From Deltaproteobacteria bacterium (GTDB lineage: Bacteria > Desulfobacterota > Syntrophia > Syntrophales > UBA2210): a DNA stretch of 64,000 bases. Location of the stretch: NCBI GenBank assembly GCA_016933965.1, contig JAFGTS010000023.1:1-64000 (forward strand). The letters run 5' to 3'. Of this stretch, positions 42,749 to 51,739 are shown piece after piece (position 1 is the stretch's first letter; each line of letters starts with the position of its first letter). The notes under the pieces are model-generated. The model ran no database searches, was not told the origin of the DNA, and worked only from the letters and a program-made list of their open reading frames with translations. The translations under genes and the position numbers were made by a program.

Positions 42749-43831
42749 ATGAGTGTATACGAGCGGCTTCAGATACTCCTTGATTCTCATCCTTCCAGTG
42801 CCCCCAAATCCAAGCATTTCGACGAGATCCTGAGGATCCTTTTCACTCCCGATGAGGCCGCGCTGGCCCTCTCCATGAACTTTTCGCCCCGGTCCACCGA
42901 TTCCATTGCCGCTAAAGCGGAGATACCGTTGGATGAAGCGGAGGCGCTGCTTGAGTCGATGGCTGAAAAAGTGATTATCTTCAGTCGCGAGAAAGACGGG
43001 CGGAAAGAATACGGACTCATCCCCACCATTCCCGGCCTGTTCGAATTTCCTTTCATGCGGGGTGGCGGAACGGAAACCCTTGAGCGTCTCGGCGAACTCT
43101 GGCACGACTATCACCGTGAAGCCCTCGGAAAGGCCTTTGCCGGGAGCGCGACGCCGCTTGCCCGGGTCATTCCCGTCGAAAAGGCCCTGGATACGGAAAT
43201 TCAGGTCCATCCCTATGAAGAGGTGGCGGTGCTTATCGAGAAGGCCGATTATATCGCTCTGGCCCAGTGCGCCTGCCGTGTCAGTGTCGGCAAATGCGAT
43301 GCTCCAAGGGACACCTGCCTGATCTTCGGGGCACCGGCGCGGTTCCTTGTGGAAAAGGGATACGCCAGAAAGATCACCAGAGCGAAAGCCCTCAAGGTCC
43401 TCGATCGGTCCGAGCGGGCGGGGCTGGTCCATACCAGCAACAACAGCGCCGACCGGGCCGGTTTTATCTGTAACTGTTGTTCCTGCTGCTGCACCCTCCT
43501 TCGGGGACTGACGGAACTCGATCTCCCCAATGCCATCGGACGCAGCGGGTTCCAGGCGCTCGTTGACCCGGAAAAATGCAACGGCTGCGGTATCTGTTCC
43601 GACGAACGATGCCCGGTGGGCGCTGCGGTCATCGAAGAAGAGACGGCGCTGGTCGATGGTGAACGCTGCATCGGCTGCGGGCTTTGCGTGTCGACCTGCC
43701 CCACGGAGGCGATCAGTCTTGTGAGAAGAAGCAGGCAGCCCGATATTCCGGGGACGATGGAGGAAATGGGGATGGCAGTCCTCAGTGAGAAGGGAAAACT
43801 TGAAGCCTTCATGAACGTCATGAACACGTGA
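42749..43831 (+). CDS. cysteine-rich 4Fe-4S protein with N-terminal winged-helix-like region
   Basis: A 360-residue protein. The N-terminal part (about 25-90) looks like a winged helix. A central cysteine-rich part has CACRVSVGKCDAPRDTC (about 172-188) and CNCCSCCC (about 239-246). The C-terminal ferredoxin domain has CNGCGIC (Cys277 first) and CIGCGLCVSTCP (Cys307 first) for two clusters. No signal peptide. The Cys cluster in the middle is unusual and could hold a further metal centre. It sits 116 bases after hypB and is probably in the same transcript. Electron transfer is likely; the partner is unknown. Confidence 0.82.
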   Translation: MSVYERLQILLDSHPSSAPKSKHFDEILRILFTPDEAALALSMNFSPRSTDSIAAKAEIPLDEAEALLESMAEKVIIFSREKDGRKEYGLIPTIPGLFEFPFMRGGGTETLERLGELWHDYHREALGKAFAGSATPLARVIPVEKALDTEIQVHPYEEVAVLIEKADYIALAQCACRVSVGKCDAPRDTCLIFGAPARFLVEKGYARKITRAKALKVLDRSERAGLVHTSNNSADRAGFICNCCSCCCTLLRGLTELDLPNAIGRSGFQALVDPEKCNGCGICSDERCPVGAAVIEEETALVDGERCIGCGLCVSTCPTEAISLVRRSRQPDIPGTMEEMGMAVLSEKGKLEAFMNVMNT

Positions 43832-43975
43832 AAGGGTAACTGGTGACGGTTGTTCGGGTGTATGCCCGGGTAACTTTTCGTCCTGTCTCGACAATCAGGA
43901 CCAATACGACCTCTGAGCCGCCTCGAAGAAGGCGGTTTCGAAACCTGGCTCCCCGTTCCATTGGAAATCCCTGTT

Positions 43976-45181
43976 ATGGTTGAACAAAAAAGAGAGGCCG
44001 CGTCACCCGGCGGCGGTCCGGACCTGATCGCCGGGATCGCCGCCGCCGTTGCATGCCGCATCCTTCTGAACACGGCGCGCCGGTTCCTCTATCCCTTCGC
44101 ACCTGTCCTGAGCCGGGGGTTGGGGGTCCCCCTTACGGCGATCACCTCCCTCATCGCCGTCAATCAGGCGACGGGGATCATGGGGCCTCTCTTCGGTCCC
44201 CTGGCTGATCGATGGGGCTATCGACGCATGCTCGTCGCCGGAATGGGGATCCTTGCGGTGGGAATGCTTGCGGGCGGGATCCTCCCCCTCTATGGTATCG
44301 TCGTGCTCTCATTGTTCATGGCGGGTCTCGGCAAGAACATTTTCGACCCCGCCATTCAGGCCTATGCGGGAACCCGGGTTCCCTTCCATCGCCGGGGAGC
44401 CGTTATCGGGATCATGGAAACGTCCTGGGCGGGAAGCACCCTGATCGGCATTCCCTTGATCGGGTTCCTCATGGAGGCGGAAGGATGGCGCTCTCCCTTT
44501 TTTGCCCTGGGGAGCCTGTCTCTGGTGGGCATGGTGCTGATCGCCCGGCTCATTCCCCGTGATCCCACCGGCCGCGGTCGATCCGGTCCACCTCTGACGG
44601 TGTGGCAGGCATGGCGAATGCTCGGCGGAGAACGAGCGGCCCTGGGACTTATGGGATTCGCCTTTTTCGTCAGCGCCGCCAATGATAATTTCTTTGTCGT
44701 TTACGGCGCCTGGCTTGAGAGCGCCTTCGGGCTGAGCATCGTGACCCTGGGGGTGACGGCCATGGTCATCGGTGTGGGGGAGCTGCTCGGTGAGGGCATC
44801 ACGGCAACCCTGTCGGACCGGCTTGGCCTGAGACGATCCGCCACGATCGGGCTTGTCCTTTCGGGTATCAGCTATGGCGTCCTTCCCTCCATGGGAGGGA
44901 CCCTGCCGATGGCGCTGGTCTCGCTTTTTGTTGTGTTCCTGACCGTTGAATTTGCCATCGTAACGGCCCTCTCTCTGTCCACGGAGGTCCTGCCCGGCGC
45001 CCGGGCCACCATGATGTCCGGATATGTGGGGGCCGCGGGTCTGGGGAGGATTTTCGGCGCCCTCTCTGGAGGGCCCGTCTGGCTCCTTGGCGGCATCGAT
45101 GCCATCGCCGTTGTCTCGGTTGTTCTGACCGGGATGGCGCTCCTTTGTCTCCGGCTGGGATTGCGGGGATGGCCCCGCTGA
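43976..45181 (+). CDS. MFS transporter
   Basis: A 401-residue carrier with about twelve helices. GPLFGPLADRWGYRRMLVAG (about 65-84) is the loop 2-3 motif of the superfamily, and TATLSDRLGLRRSATIGL is its echo in the second half. It has the general layout of drug or small-molecule exporters; substrate unknown. I chose the ATG at 43976 over a TTG at 43961. It begins about 145 bases after the iron-sulfur protein gene. Confidence 0.83.
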   Translation: MVEQKREAASPGGGPDLIAGIAAAVACRILLNTARRFLYPFAPVLSRGLGVPLTAITSLIAVNQATGIMGPLFGPLADRWGYRRMLVAGMGILAVGMLAGGILPLYGIVVLSLFMAGLGKNIFDPAIQAYAGTRVPFHRRGAVIGIMETSWAGSTLIGIPLIGFLMEAEGWRSPFFALGSLSLVGMVLIARLIPRDPTGRGRSGPPLTVWQAWRMLGGERAALGLMGFAFFVSAANDNFFVVYGAWLESAFGLSIVTLGVTAMVIGVGELLGEGITATLSDRLGLRRSATIGLVLSGISYGVLPSMGGTLPMALVSLFVVFLTVEFAIVTALSLSTEVLPGARATMMSGYVGAAGLGRIFGALSGGPVWLLGGIDAIAVVSVVLTGMALLCLRLGLRGWPR

Positions 45182-45242
45182 AACGGCCGTGGGCCGTGGA
45201 TGAAAAACAGGAATGACAAATTGTTCAGCAGTTACAAAGGCA

Positions 45243-45271
45243 TTGACAATTTATCGGAAATATCTTAGTTT
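45243..45271 (+). promoter_or_regulatory. candidate promoter for the TAXI TRAP operon
   Basis: TTGACA (45243-45248), 17 bases, then TAGTTT (45266-45271). The -35 is perfect and the -10 is weak. The leader to the ATG at 45365 is about 90 bases. Confidence 0.5.
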
Positions 45272-45364
45272 CAACCCTGCGACTGTGCGGGGCGTGATTC
45301 AACGGGTCGATTTGAAAACGCTGTCGGTGTTGAGAATATCTTCAAAAGAAAGGAGAGAAGAGGT

Positions 45365-46390
45365 ATGGGAAAAAGGAGGTATGCAGTACTCATTATAGTG
45401 GCGATCGTAGCAATGTCGATGGTTTTTGCCGGTCCCTCCTTTGCGGCGAAGAAACAGTTCTTCGCCATTGTGACCGGTGGAACCGGTGGAACCTACTACC
45501 CGCTCGGGGGGGTCCTGGCCCAGGCATTGTCAAACAAGGTCCCTGATATCATCATTACCGCCCAGTCGGGAAATGCGTCCGTGGCGAACTGTAACCTGAT
45601 ACGGGAGCACCAGGTCGAATCCGCTTTCGTACAGAACAATGTCGCCTTTGCAGCCTTTACGGGAACAGCCCAGTTCGACGGGAACCCCGTCAAGAATCTC
45701 CGGGCGATCGCGTCGCTCTATCCTGAAACGATCCAGATCGTCGCCCGGGCCGACGCGGGCATAAAAGACATAATGGACATCAAGGGTACGAGGCTGGTGC
45801 CCGGTGACAGAGGAAGCGGCACGGAAGTCGACTGCCTGAACGTGCTCAAGGGTGTCGGGCTGGCCTATGAAGATTTCTCGAATGTCGACTGGCTCAGTTT
45901 CACCGGAGCATCGCAGCGTCTGAAAGACAAACAGGCCGACGTGGCGTTCATCACGGCCGGCTGGCCGACGGCAGCCATCACCGAGCTGGCCACGACGTCA
46001 GACATCGTTATGGTACCCCTGGATGATGCCACCATAGCGAAGCTGGTTAAGATGTTCCCCTTCTATGCCAAGGTTGTGATCCCGGCCGGAACGTACAAGG
46101 GTGTTGATGTCGACACGCCGGCAATTACAACCATGGCCCAGTGGGTTGTCGATGCGCAGGTGCCGGAATCCATCGTGTACGACCTGACCCGGGCCCTCTG
46201 GGAACCGGGGAAATTCGTGCTCCGCAAGGCCGGTACTGATGCCGCCGATGCACCGAGCGGCGCGGAACTGATGGCCGCCGCCCATGCCAAGGGCAAGGAC
46301 GTTACACTGGCCACCGCTCTTGACGGTGTGGCAATTCCGCTGCACCCCGGAGCAATGAAGTATTACAAGGAAAAAGGCCTGATCAAGTAG
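45365..46390 (+). CDS. TRAP transporter solute-binding protein, TAXI family
   Basis: A 341-residue periplasmic protein. A signal peptide (about 1-27, ending SFA) precedes the TAXI fold, whose hallmark GGTGGTYYPLGGVLAQ lies near 38-53. SGNASVANCNLIREHQVESAFVQNN and LVPGDRGSGTEVDCLNVL are further family stretches. TAXI proteins bind small acids, often glutamate-like or aromatic, and hand them to a fused TRAP permease. It heads an operon with a DUF1850 gene, the fused permease and a DapB-like dehydrogenase. Confidence 0.94.
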   Translation: MGKRRYAVLIIVAIVAMSMVFAGPSFAAKKQFFAIVTGGTGGTYYPLGGVLAQALSNKVPDIIITAQSGNASVANCNLIREHQVESAFVQNNVAFAAFTGTAQFDGNPVKNLRAIASLYPETIQIVARADAGIKDIMDIKGTRLVPGDRGSGTEVDCLNVLKGVGLAYEDFSNVDWLSFTGASQRLKDKQADVAFITAGWPTAAITELATTSDIVMVPLDDATIAKLVKMFPFYAKVVIPAGTYKGVDVDTPAITTMAQWVVDAQVPESIVYDLTRALWEPGKFVLRKAGTDAADAPSGAELMAAAHAKGKDVTLATALDGVAIPLHPGAMKYYKEKGLIK

Positions 46391-46404
46391 CAGCGGGAAG
46401 CTCC

Positions 46405-46983
46405 ATGCATACAGAGAAAACTGGGCACCGAGCCCTTCGGTGCCCAGTTTGTATCATGAAGGGGGTTGTCCTCCTTGTTCTTGTCGCCTTTGCCGCCGTC
46501 TCCTTCATACCCGTGTCCGTTCTTGAAATACGGGCGGAAAAAACGGGGAAAACGGTGTTTGCCCGGCTCGTATCTCCGGGAGACGCCGTCTGCGTGGGCT
46601 ATACCCACTCCGTTGAGTTCTGCCCTGTTCGGGATTACTTTACGATAGACGAAGAACTTCGTTTTGTGCTCCGCGAAACGACCTTCTCTTCCTGCAATAC
46701 GGGACTTCCCGTATCGCTGGCGGAAGGAGAAACCTTCCATGTCGAAGAGGGGTGCTTTCGCATCGCTCACATGAACAGGGTCGAACCCGCCCTTTCATTG
46801 TGGGTCGACGAAAAATACGGTAATACGCTTGAGATCGAAGGTGATCGCCCGATCGAACTTCCCGCCCTGGCGGGGAATGCCCTGTTGTCGATAGCGGTTA
46901 AAAAAATGTCACTTGCCGCCTATGCCCGCCTGCGGGCGGGAATCTATGTGTTTGCAAAAGGAATCGAGCGTTATGGATACTGA
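46405..46983 (+). CDS. DUF1850 protein of the TAXI TRAP operon
   Basis: A 192-residue protein, or 175 if it starts at the ATG at 46456. It has one N-terminal membrane segment or signal peptide (VVLLVLVAFAAVSF) and a beta-rich domain with VGYTHSVEFCPVRDYF, the DUF1850 hallmark, found with TAXI transporters. Its role is unknown; an accessory part of the transporter is inferred. GGGAAG stands four bases before 46405 while 46456 has no ribosome-binding site, so I list the longer form. In that case a strong hairpin at 46418-46450 is within the coding region. It overlaps the permease gene by 11 bases. Confidence 0.78.
   Translation: MHTEKTGHRALRCPVCIMKGVVLLVLVAFAAVSFIPVSVLEIRAEKTGKTVFARLVSPGDAVCVGYTHSVEFCPVRDYFTIDEELRFVLRETTFSSCNTGLPVSLAEGETFHVEEGCFRIAHMNRVEPALSLWVDEKYGNTLEIEGDRPIELPALAGNALLSIAVKKMSLAAYARLRAGIYVFAKGIERYGY
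46418..46450 (+). other. 14-bp hairpin after the TAXI gene
   Basis: AAACTGGGCACCGA (46418-46431) pairs with TCGGTGCCCAGTTT (46437-46450) around GCCCT. Its position, 27 bases after the binding-protein stop, mirrors the hairpin in the ABC importer operon at 31669. A short T-run could give partial termination; mRNA stabilisation is also possible. Confidence 0.75.
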
Positions 46984-49693
46984 AAAAAAGGTGATGCCTC
47001 AACCGGACACAGACGACGAGATACAGCAGATAGCGAAATACGATCCTGAATTCCGCTTTCGCCAGCTCTCCGGTTTTGCCATGCGGCTTGCCTTTGTGAT
47101 GACGCTGATCCTGTCCATATTTCATATCTATACCGCCGGATTCGGGGTCCTGCAGGAATGGCGGCACCGGGCCTTCCACCTCGCTTTCGTCCTTCCCCTG
47201 GTCTTCTTTTACTATTCGATCAGGAAGGAGGGGACGGATACGGGGAAACATCTCGTCTATGATATTCTGTACGGTATTTTCGGAAGTGCCCTCTTTGCGT
47301 CCATCTTTCGCGAGGTCCTGGATCTGAATCCCTTCACCACAACTCTCATGGGATGCCTGGTTTTTTTCTTCATATTCTATTTCAAGAGACGTGTCTTTCT
47401 GAAACACCATCTGTTCGTCTACCTGGATTTCGTTATTTTCACCGGCATGGGAGCTGCCCTTGTCTATGGTGGATACCTGTCGGCACACTTCATTCATTTC
47501 TCGGAGGTGTTCCGGGACCCGAATCCGACACTTCTCTTCTGGAGCGTTCTTCTCTTTGGTATCTTTGTGACCATCACCCTGCTTTTCTTCACGCAATGGG
47601 CACGGTCTTTCTATGCCATTATCCGACGGGGGAAATTACGGTATGATCCGGATCACCTGCCCTATTTCGATGCCGTCTATGCCCTGCTGGCCTGCGCCGT
47701 TTCACTCTACATATTTCTCGAGTTCAACAGTCTTGTTTTTCGTGCCGGACTCCCCCTTCCGACCGATCTGATCGTGGGGGGATTCGCCATACTCCTGGTG
47801 CTTGAGGGGGCGCGCCGCAGCATCGGTCCTCCCCTGCCGATCATTGCCATAATCGTTCTCATCAACTGTTATCTGGGGCCCTATTTTCTCGATGTTCCGG
47901 GACTTTCCTTTTTCGCCCACCGGGGATACTCAATTGACCGCATCATCGAACACATGTATCTCGGTACCGAGGGTATCTTCGGCATTCCCCTCGGCGTGGT
48001 CGCCACCTTCGTGTTTCACTTTGTCCTCTTCGGCATCTTCATATCAAAGACGGGACTGGGCCAGCTTTTTATCGATCTCGCCATGGCCCTCGCCGGCGGA
48101 ACCGTCGGAGGGCCTGCCAAGGTTTCCGTCATCTCCAGTGGTTTTCTCGGTTCCATAAACGGAAGTTCGATCGCCAATACGGTCACGACGGGTGCCTTTA
48201 CCATTCCCCTCATGAAGCGCGTCGGGTACGCCCCCCGCTTTGCCGGCGCCGTGGAAGCAGCGGCCTCCACGGGAGGACAGTTGATGCCGCCGATCATGGG
48301 AGCGGCCGCCTTCATCATGGCCGAGTTCCTGTCAATACCATATATCAAGATTGCCGCCGCCGCCATTATTCCCTCATTCCTGCATTTTTTCGCCGTTGGA
48401 ACCATGGTGCATTTCGAGGCCCTGAAGCAGGGGTTGATGGGTCTTCCCAAGGAGGCCCTGCCGCGGGTCAGCGAGGTCCTGAAAGAACGGGGGCTCCTGG
48501 TCATGCCGCTCCTGGTGATCGTTTTTCTGCTTATTTCGGGGAGCAGTCCCTTCCTTGCCGCCTTCTGGGGCATTATCTATTCCGTTGCCGTCGGGCAGAT
48601 CCATCGACGAACCGTGCCATTTCTGATCCCGGTCCTGCTGTCCGTCCCCTCCGTTCTTGTGCGCCTGGACCCCTTCCATTATTCACCGCTGGTCATGGTC
48701 ATATGGGCGGGGCTCGGCCTTTCCGGGTTCCTGTATCTTTTCCGAAAAACAGACCTCATGACCTGGTTGCTGGGTGTGCTTGCGACGGCGCTCCTGAGCG
48801 TGCTGCTCCTGTGCGGGATCGAAGCGTCGCTCTGTGCCTTCTGGGCGAATATGGCGGTCATCGGCGCCGGTGTCTTTTACAGCGACAGCAGGATGAAAAT
48901 TCCCGACATTCTCAACACATTGGAACTGGGAACAAAGAACGCCCTCGCCATCGGCGCGGCCTGTGCCTGCGTGGGGTTCATCGTCGGTGCGACCACCCTG
49001 ACGGGGCTGGGATTGAAATTCGCCGCGGCCGTCATTGAACTTGCCCGCGGGGTGGCCATCTTTATCAACAGTATCGATATCCTGCATCTCATCACCCTTC
49101 AGGGGACGACCCTGTTCTTTACCCTCGTGTTCACGGCCATCTCCTGCTTTATCCTGGGTATGGGTATCCCCACGACGGCCCAGTACATCATCGCCTCGAT
49201 GATCGCGGCACCGGCTCTTCTGGAATGGGGAATACACCCCCTCGTGTCCCACATGTTCGTTCTTTTTTACGCCGTTCTCGCCGACGTGACACCGCCGGTC
49301 GCCCTGGCGGCTTACGCGGCATCGGGTATCTCTGGTGGTGATCCGTTCCGGACCGGCTTTACGGCCTTCAGCCTTTCCCTGGCGAAGGTCTATGTACCGT
49401 TTGCCTTCGTCTACTCACCCATCATCCTGTGGCTTCCCCGCCTGCTCGATCCATCGGCACCCTTTGACTTCACGCACTTCGCATTTATCGTCGGTACGCT
49501 GGTTCTCGGTGTTATCGCCCTGGGCGCAACGATCATCGGGTATTTCAGGGATAAATCGACGAGACCGGAACGACTCATAACCGGTATCGCGACGATCTGC
49601 CTCTTTTCAAACGCACCCAACCTCAATATTGCCGGCTTCTGTATGCTTGCGCTCGTCTATCTCCTGCAGAGGCGCAGAAAGAAAAAGAACTAA
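46973..49693 (+). CDS. TRAP transporter fused permease (4TM plus 12TM)
   Basis: A 906-residue inner-membrane carrier that joins the small (DctQ-like) and large (DctM-like) TRAP subunits. The N-terminal third holds the small-subunit helices plus linker helices. GSINGSSIANTVTTGAFTIPLMKRVGYAPRFAGAVEAAASTGGQLMPPIMGAAAF contains the DctM sodium and substrate signature (about 395-450), and LGMGIPTTAQYIIASMIAAPAL is the second repeat. It uses a sodium gradient with the TAXI protein. The ATG at 46973 overlaps the DUF1850 stop. Confidence 0.94.
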   Translation: MDTEKKVMPQPDTDDEIQQIAKYDPEFRFRQLSGFAMRLAFVMTLILSIFHIYTAGFGVLQEWRHRAFHLAFVLPLVFFYYSIRKEGTDTGKHLVYDILYGIFGSALFASIFREVLDLNPFTTTLMGCLVFFFIFYFKRRVFLKHHLFVYLDFVIFTGMGAALVYGGYLSAHFIHFSEVFRDPNPTLLFWSVLLFGIFVTITLLFFTQWARSFYAIIRRGKLRYDPDHLPYFDAVYALLACAVSLYIFLEFNSLVFRAGLPLPTDLIVGGFAILLVLEGARRSIGPPLPIIAIIVLINCYLGPYFLDVPGLSFFAHRGYSIDRIIEHMYLGTEGIFGIPLGVVATFVFHFVLFGIFISKTGLGQLFIDLAMALAGGTVGGPAKVSVISSGFLGSINGSSIANTVTTGAFTIPLMKRVGYAPRFAGAVEAAASTGGQLMPPIMGAAAFIMAEFLSIPYIKIAAAAIIPSFLHFFAVGTMVHFEALKQGLMGLPKEALPRVSEVLKERGLLVMPLLVIVFLLISGSSPFLAAFWGIIYSVAVGQIHRRTVPFLIPVLLSVPSVLVRLDPFHYSPLVMVIWAGLGLSGFLYLFRKTDLMTWLLGVLATALLSVLLLCGIEASLCAFWANMAVIGAGVFYSDSRMKIPDILNTLELGTKNALAIGAACACVGFIVGATTLTGLGLKFAAAVIELARGVAIFINSIDILHLITLQGTTLFFTLVFTAISCFILGMGIPTTAQYIIASMIAAPALLEWGIHPLVSHMFVLFYAVLADVTPPVALAAYAASGISGGDPFRTGFTAFSLSLAKVYVPFAFVYSPIILWLPRLLDPSAPFDFTHFAFIVGTLVLGVIALGATIIGYFRDKSTRPERLITGIATICLFSNAPNLNIAGFCMLALVYLLQRRRKKKN

Positions 49694-49708
49694 AGGAGTA
49701 CAGATACC

Positions 49709-50713
49709 ATGAAAAACAGAAAGATACGGGTTATCCATTACGGCCTGGGACCCATCGGCATTGAAACGGCGCGGTATGTTCTGACGAAGGAATCCATGGA
49801 AATCGTCGGTGCCGTGGACATATCCAAGGACATGGTCGGCAGGGACCTGGCCGACCTGCTCGGTACCGGCGAGCCTTCGGGGGTCATCGTGACCGACAAC
49901 GCGAGCAATCTGCTGTCACGGGTGCCGGCCGACGTGGTGATCCATACGGCCGGCTCACGGATCAAAAATATTTTTCCACAGCTCGTGGAAATCATTGAAA
50001 CAGGAAAGAACATCGTTTCCTCTGCGGAAGAACTGCTCTTTCCCTCGGAAGAAAATGTCGGTCTTGCTGACCAGCTCAATGAAATGGCTACGAATCGCGG
50101 TGCAACGATCCTGGCGACGGGCGTGAACCCCGGTTTCGTCATGGACGCCCTTCCCCTTTTCATGACCGGGGCCTGTCAGGATGTTAAAATTATCCGCGTG
50201 GAGCGTATTGTGGACGCGGCAACCCGCCGCTATCCCCTGCAGAAGAAGGTCGGTGCGGGCATGACTCCGGAGGTCTTCCGGGCCAAGGTGCAGGAAAAGG
50301 CAATGGGTCATGTAGGGCTGACGGAATCACTGCGACTTGTCGCCTTTCACACGAACATGGAGCTTGATGAGATCAGGGAGACCATCGATCCCGTCATGAC
50401 GGAAAAGGCCGTAAAGACCGATTATTTTGAATTGCAGCCCGGAGACATTGCGGGCATAAAAAATGTCGCCCTGGGCATGAGAGGCGGCGAAGCGGTGATC
50501 ACTCTCGATCTGAGGATGTATATCGGGGCCGAGGACCCGCACGATGCCGTATATATCGACGGCACACCGCCGGTGAATCTCCATATCGACGGGGGTATCG
50601 CCGGCGACAAGGCCACGGCGGCCATACTGGTAAATTCCATACCGGCCGTTATCAATTCCCGTCCCGGACTCGTCACGGTGAAGGACCTTCCCAGTCCCCA
50701 CTTTGAGCCATAG
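49709..50713 (+). CDS. dihydrodipicolinate reductase-like NAD(P)-dependent dehydrogenase
   Basis: A 334-residue protein with a Rossmann N-terminus (VIHYGLGPIGIETARYV, about 8-24) and a DapB-like catalytic half with TGVNPGFVMDALP (about 142-154). It is longer than DapB (about 270) and most resembles 2,4-diaminopentanoate dehydrogenase of ornithine fermentation. The reaction may be oxidative deamination of an amino acid derivative or reduction of an imine. It is 15 bases after the TRAP permease gene, so it should act on the imported compound or its product. Confidence 0.82.
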   Translation: MKNRKIRVIHYGLGPIGIETARYVLTKESMEIVGAVDISKDMVGRDLADLLGTGEPSGVIVTDNASNLLSRVPADVVIHTAGSRIKNIFPQLVEIIETGKNIVSSAEELLFPSEENVGLADQLNEMATNRGATILATGVNPGFVMDALPLFMTGACQDVKIIRVERIVDAATRRYPLQKKVGAGMTPEVFRAKVQEKAMGHVGLTESLRLVAFHTNMELDEIRETIDPVMTEKAVKTDYFELQPGDIAGIKNVALGMRGGEAVITLDLRMYIGAEDPHDAVYIDGTPPVNLHIDGGIAGDKATAAILVNSIPAVINSRPGLVTVKDLPSPHFEP

Positions 50714-50772
50714 CATCGGCGGCTGAAAAAGCATCCCACCCGTTCCCGGCATGCGGATGAGCATGGCGGGAA

Positions 50773-51540
50773 TCATGGAGGGGACGGAGAGGAATAGAAT
50801 GTTTGCGAAGCCAGTTCTTCGTAAAGCCGGATACCGATGCTCAGCCCCAGGTCAATGAAATCAGGACCGTACTCCTTTCCCGTGGCCGTTCTGAAGGTGC
50901 CCCTGATCTTTTCTATTCCCTTCAATCCGGGAAGAAAGTGCTCCAGCAGTTTTTCCATGGGAATGTTCAGGGGAGTTACGATATCCCATATCATTTCGGT
51001 GAAATTATCGGGACCCCACCGGAATTTATCGGCGTCGTACAGGGCGCCGGACAGGAGCTGCGCGGCAGGTTCCTCGGGACGGCTGTAAGGCTGAAAGGCT
51101 TCGTGTTTTTCAATGGCGGCCGTTATGGCCTTCCGCTCCGATCCGGTGATATCGAAGTCTTTCAGAAGCCTGTCGGTTTCCTCCGCTCCCGCCTGGGCAT
51201 GGGAAGGTTCCGATCGCTTGATGTCGTGAAAGAGACCCGACAGATGTGACAGGCAGAGGAGACGCTCGACGTTCACAGGTGGTGAAATGGCCGGGGCTTC
51301 GATGAGAATGATCGCCCCGGCGTCGACGGCGACTTTCCGCGCATGGGAGATGCCGTGTCCGTAAGACCCGATACGGTCAAGTACGATCTTCTCACCGGCC
51401 CTGACCAGGGGGTGCGTTTCAAAGGACCGCAGGGACCGTTCAACATCATCGGCTTTCTCCCGGTAAAAACGGGGGACATGGAGGGAGCGGGCGATATTTT
51501 CGGAGATCATTCGTGCCTGTGCGACCAGTTCTTCATTCAT
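50773..51540 (-). CDS. HD-domain phosphohydrolase-like protein
   Basis: A 255-residue cytosolic protein. The HD metal-site residues are spread as GHGISHARKV (about 60-69), LSGLFHDIKR (about 98-107) and EKHEAF (about 147-152), typical of metal-dependent phosphohydrolases acting on nucleotides or phosphate esters. The substrate is unknown. It is leftward, alone, and converges with the TRAP operon across 59 bases. Confidence 0.85.
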   Translation of the reverse strand: MNEELVAQARMISENIARSLHVPRFYREKADDVERSLRSFETHPLVRAGEKIVLDRIGSYGHGISHARKVAVDAGAIILIEAPAISPPVNVERLLCLSHLSGLFHDIKRSEPSHAQAGAEETDRLLKDFDITGSERKAITAAIEKHEAFQPYSRPEEPAAQLLSGALYDADKFRWGPDNFTEMIWDIVTPLNIPMEKLLEHFLPGLKGIEKIRGTFRTATGKEYGPDFIDLGLSIGIRLYEELASQTFYSSPSPP

Positions 51541-51739
51541 GATCCGGCGCCTTTTTGCAGTTACAAACTCGCAAGAGTGTCAGGGGTATAAAGGCTTCGC
51601 AACGAAGCCCCCGGGTTTTTGCAAAGTCGTCGATCTGCATGCATAAAAGCTTGCACAGGACACCCCGTTCGTCAATGGGAAATTTCCTGAAATGCTCAGC
51701 CGGGCCGGTCCCCGGGGTGAGCTCTTTCGAGAGAACCTG

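Noticed and set aside
42575-43894. Leftward frame of over 400 codons opposite the iron-sulfur protein gene
   Set aside because: The ferredoxin cysteine motifs are on the other strand, and this frame has no support.
51593-51609. Terminator between the HD-domain and acyl-CoA dehydrogenase genes
   Set aside because: The GGCTTCG/CGAAGCC stem is short and the T-run is separated from it by a CCCGGG stretch.
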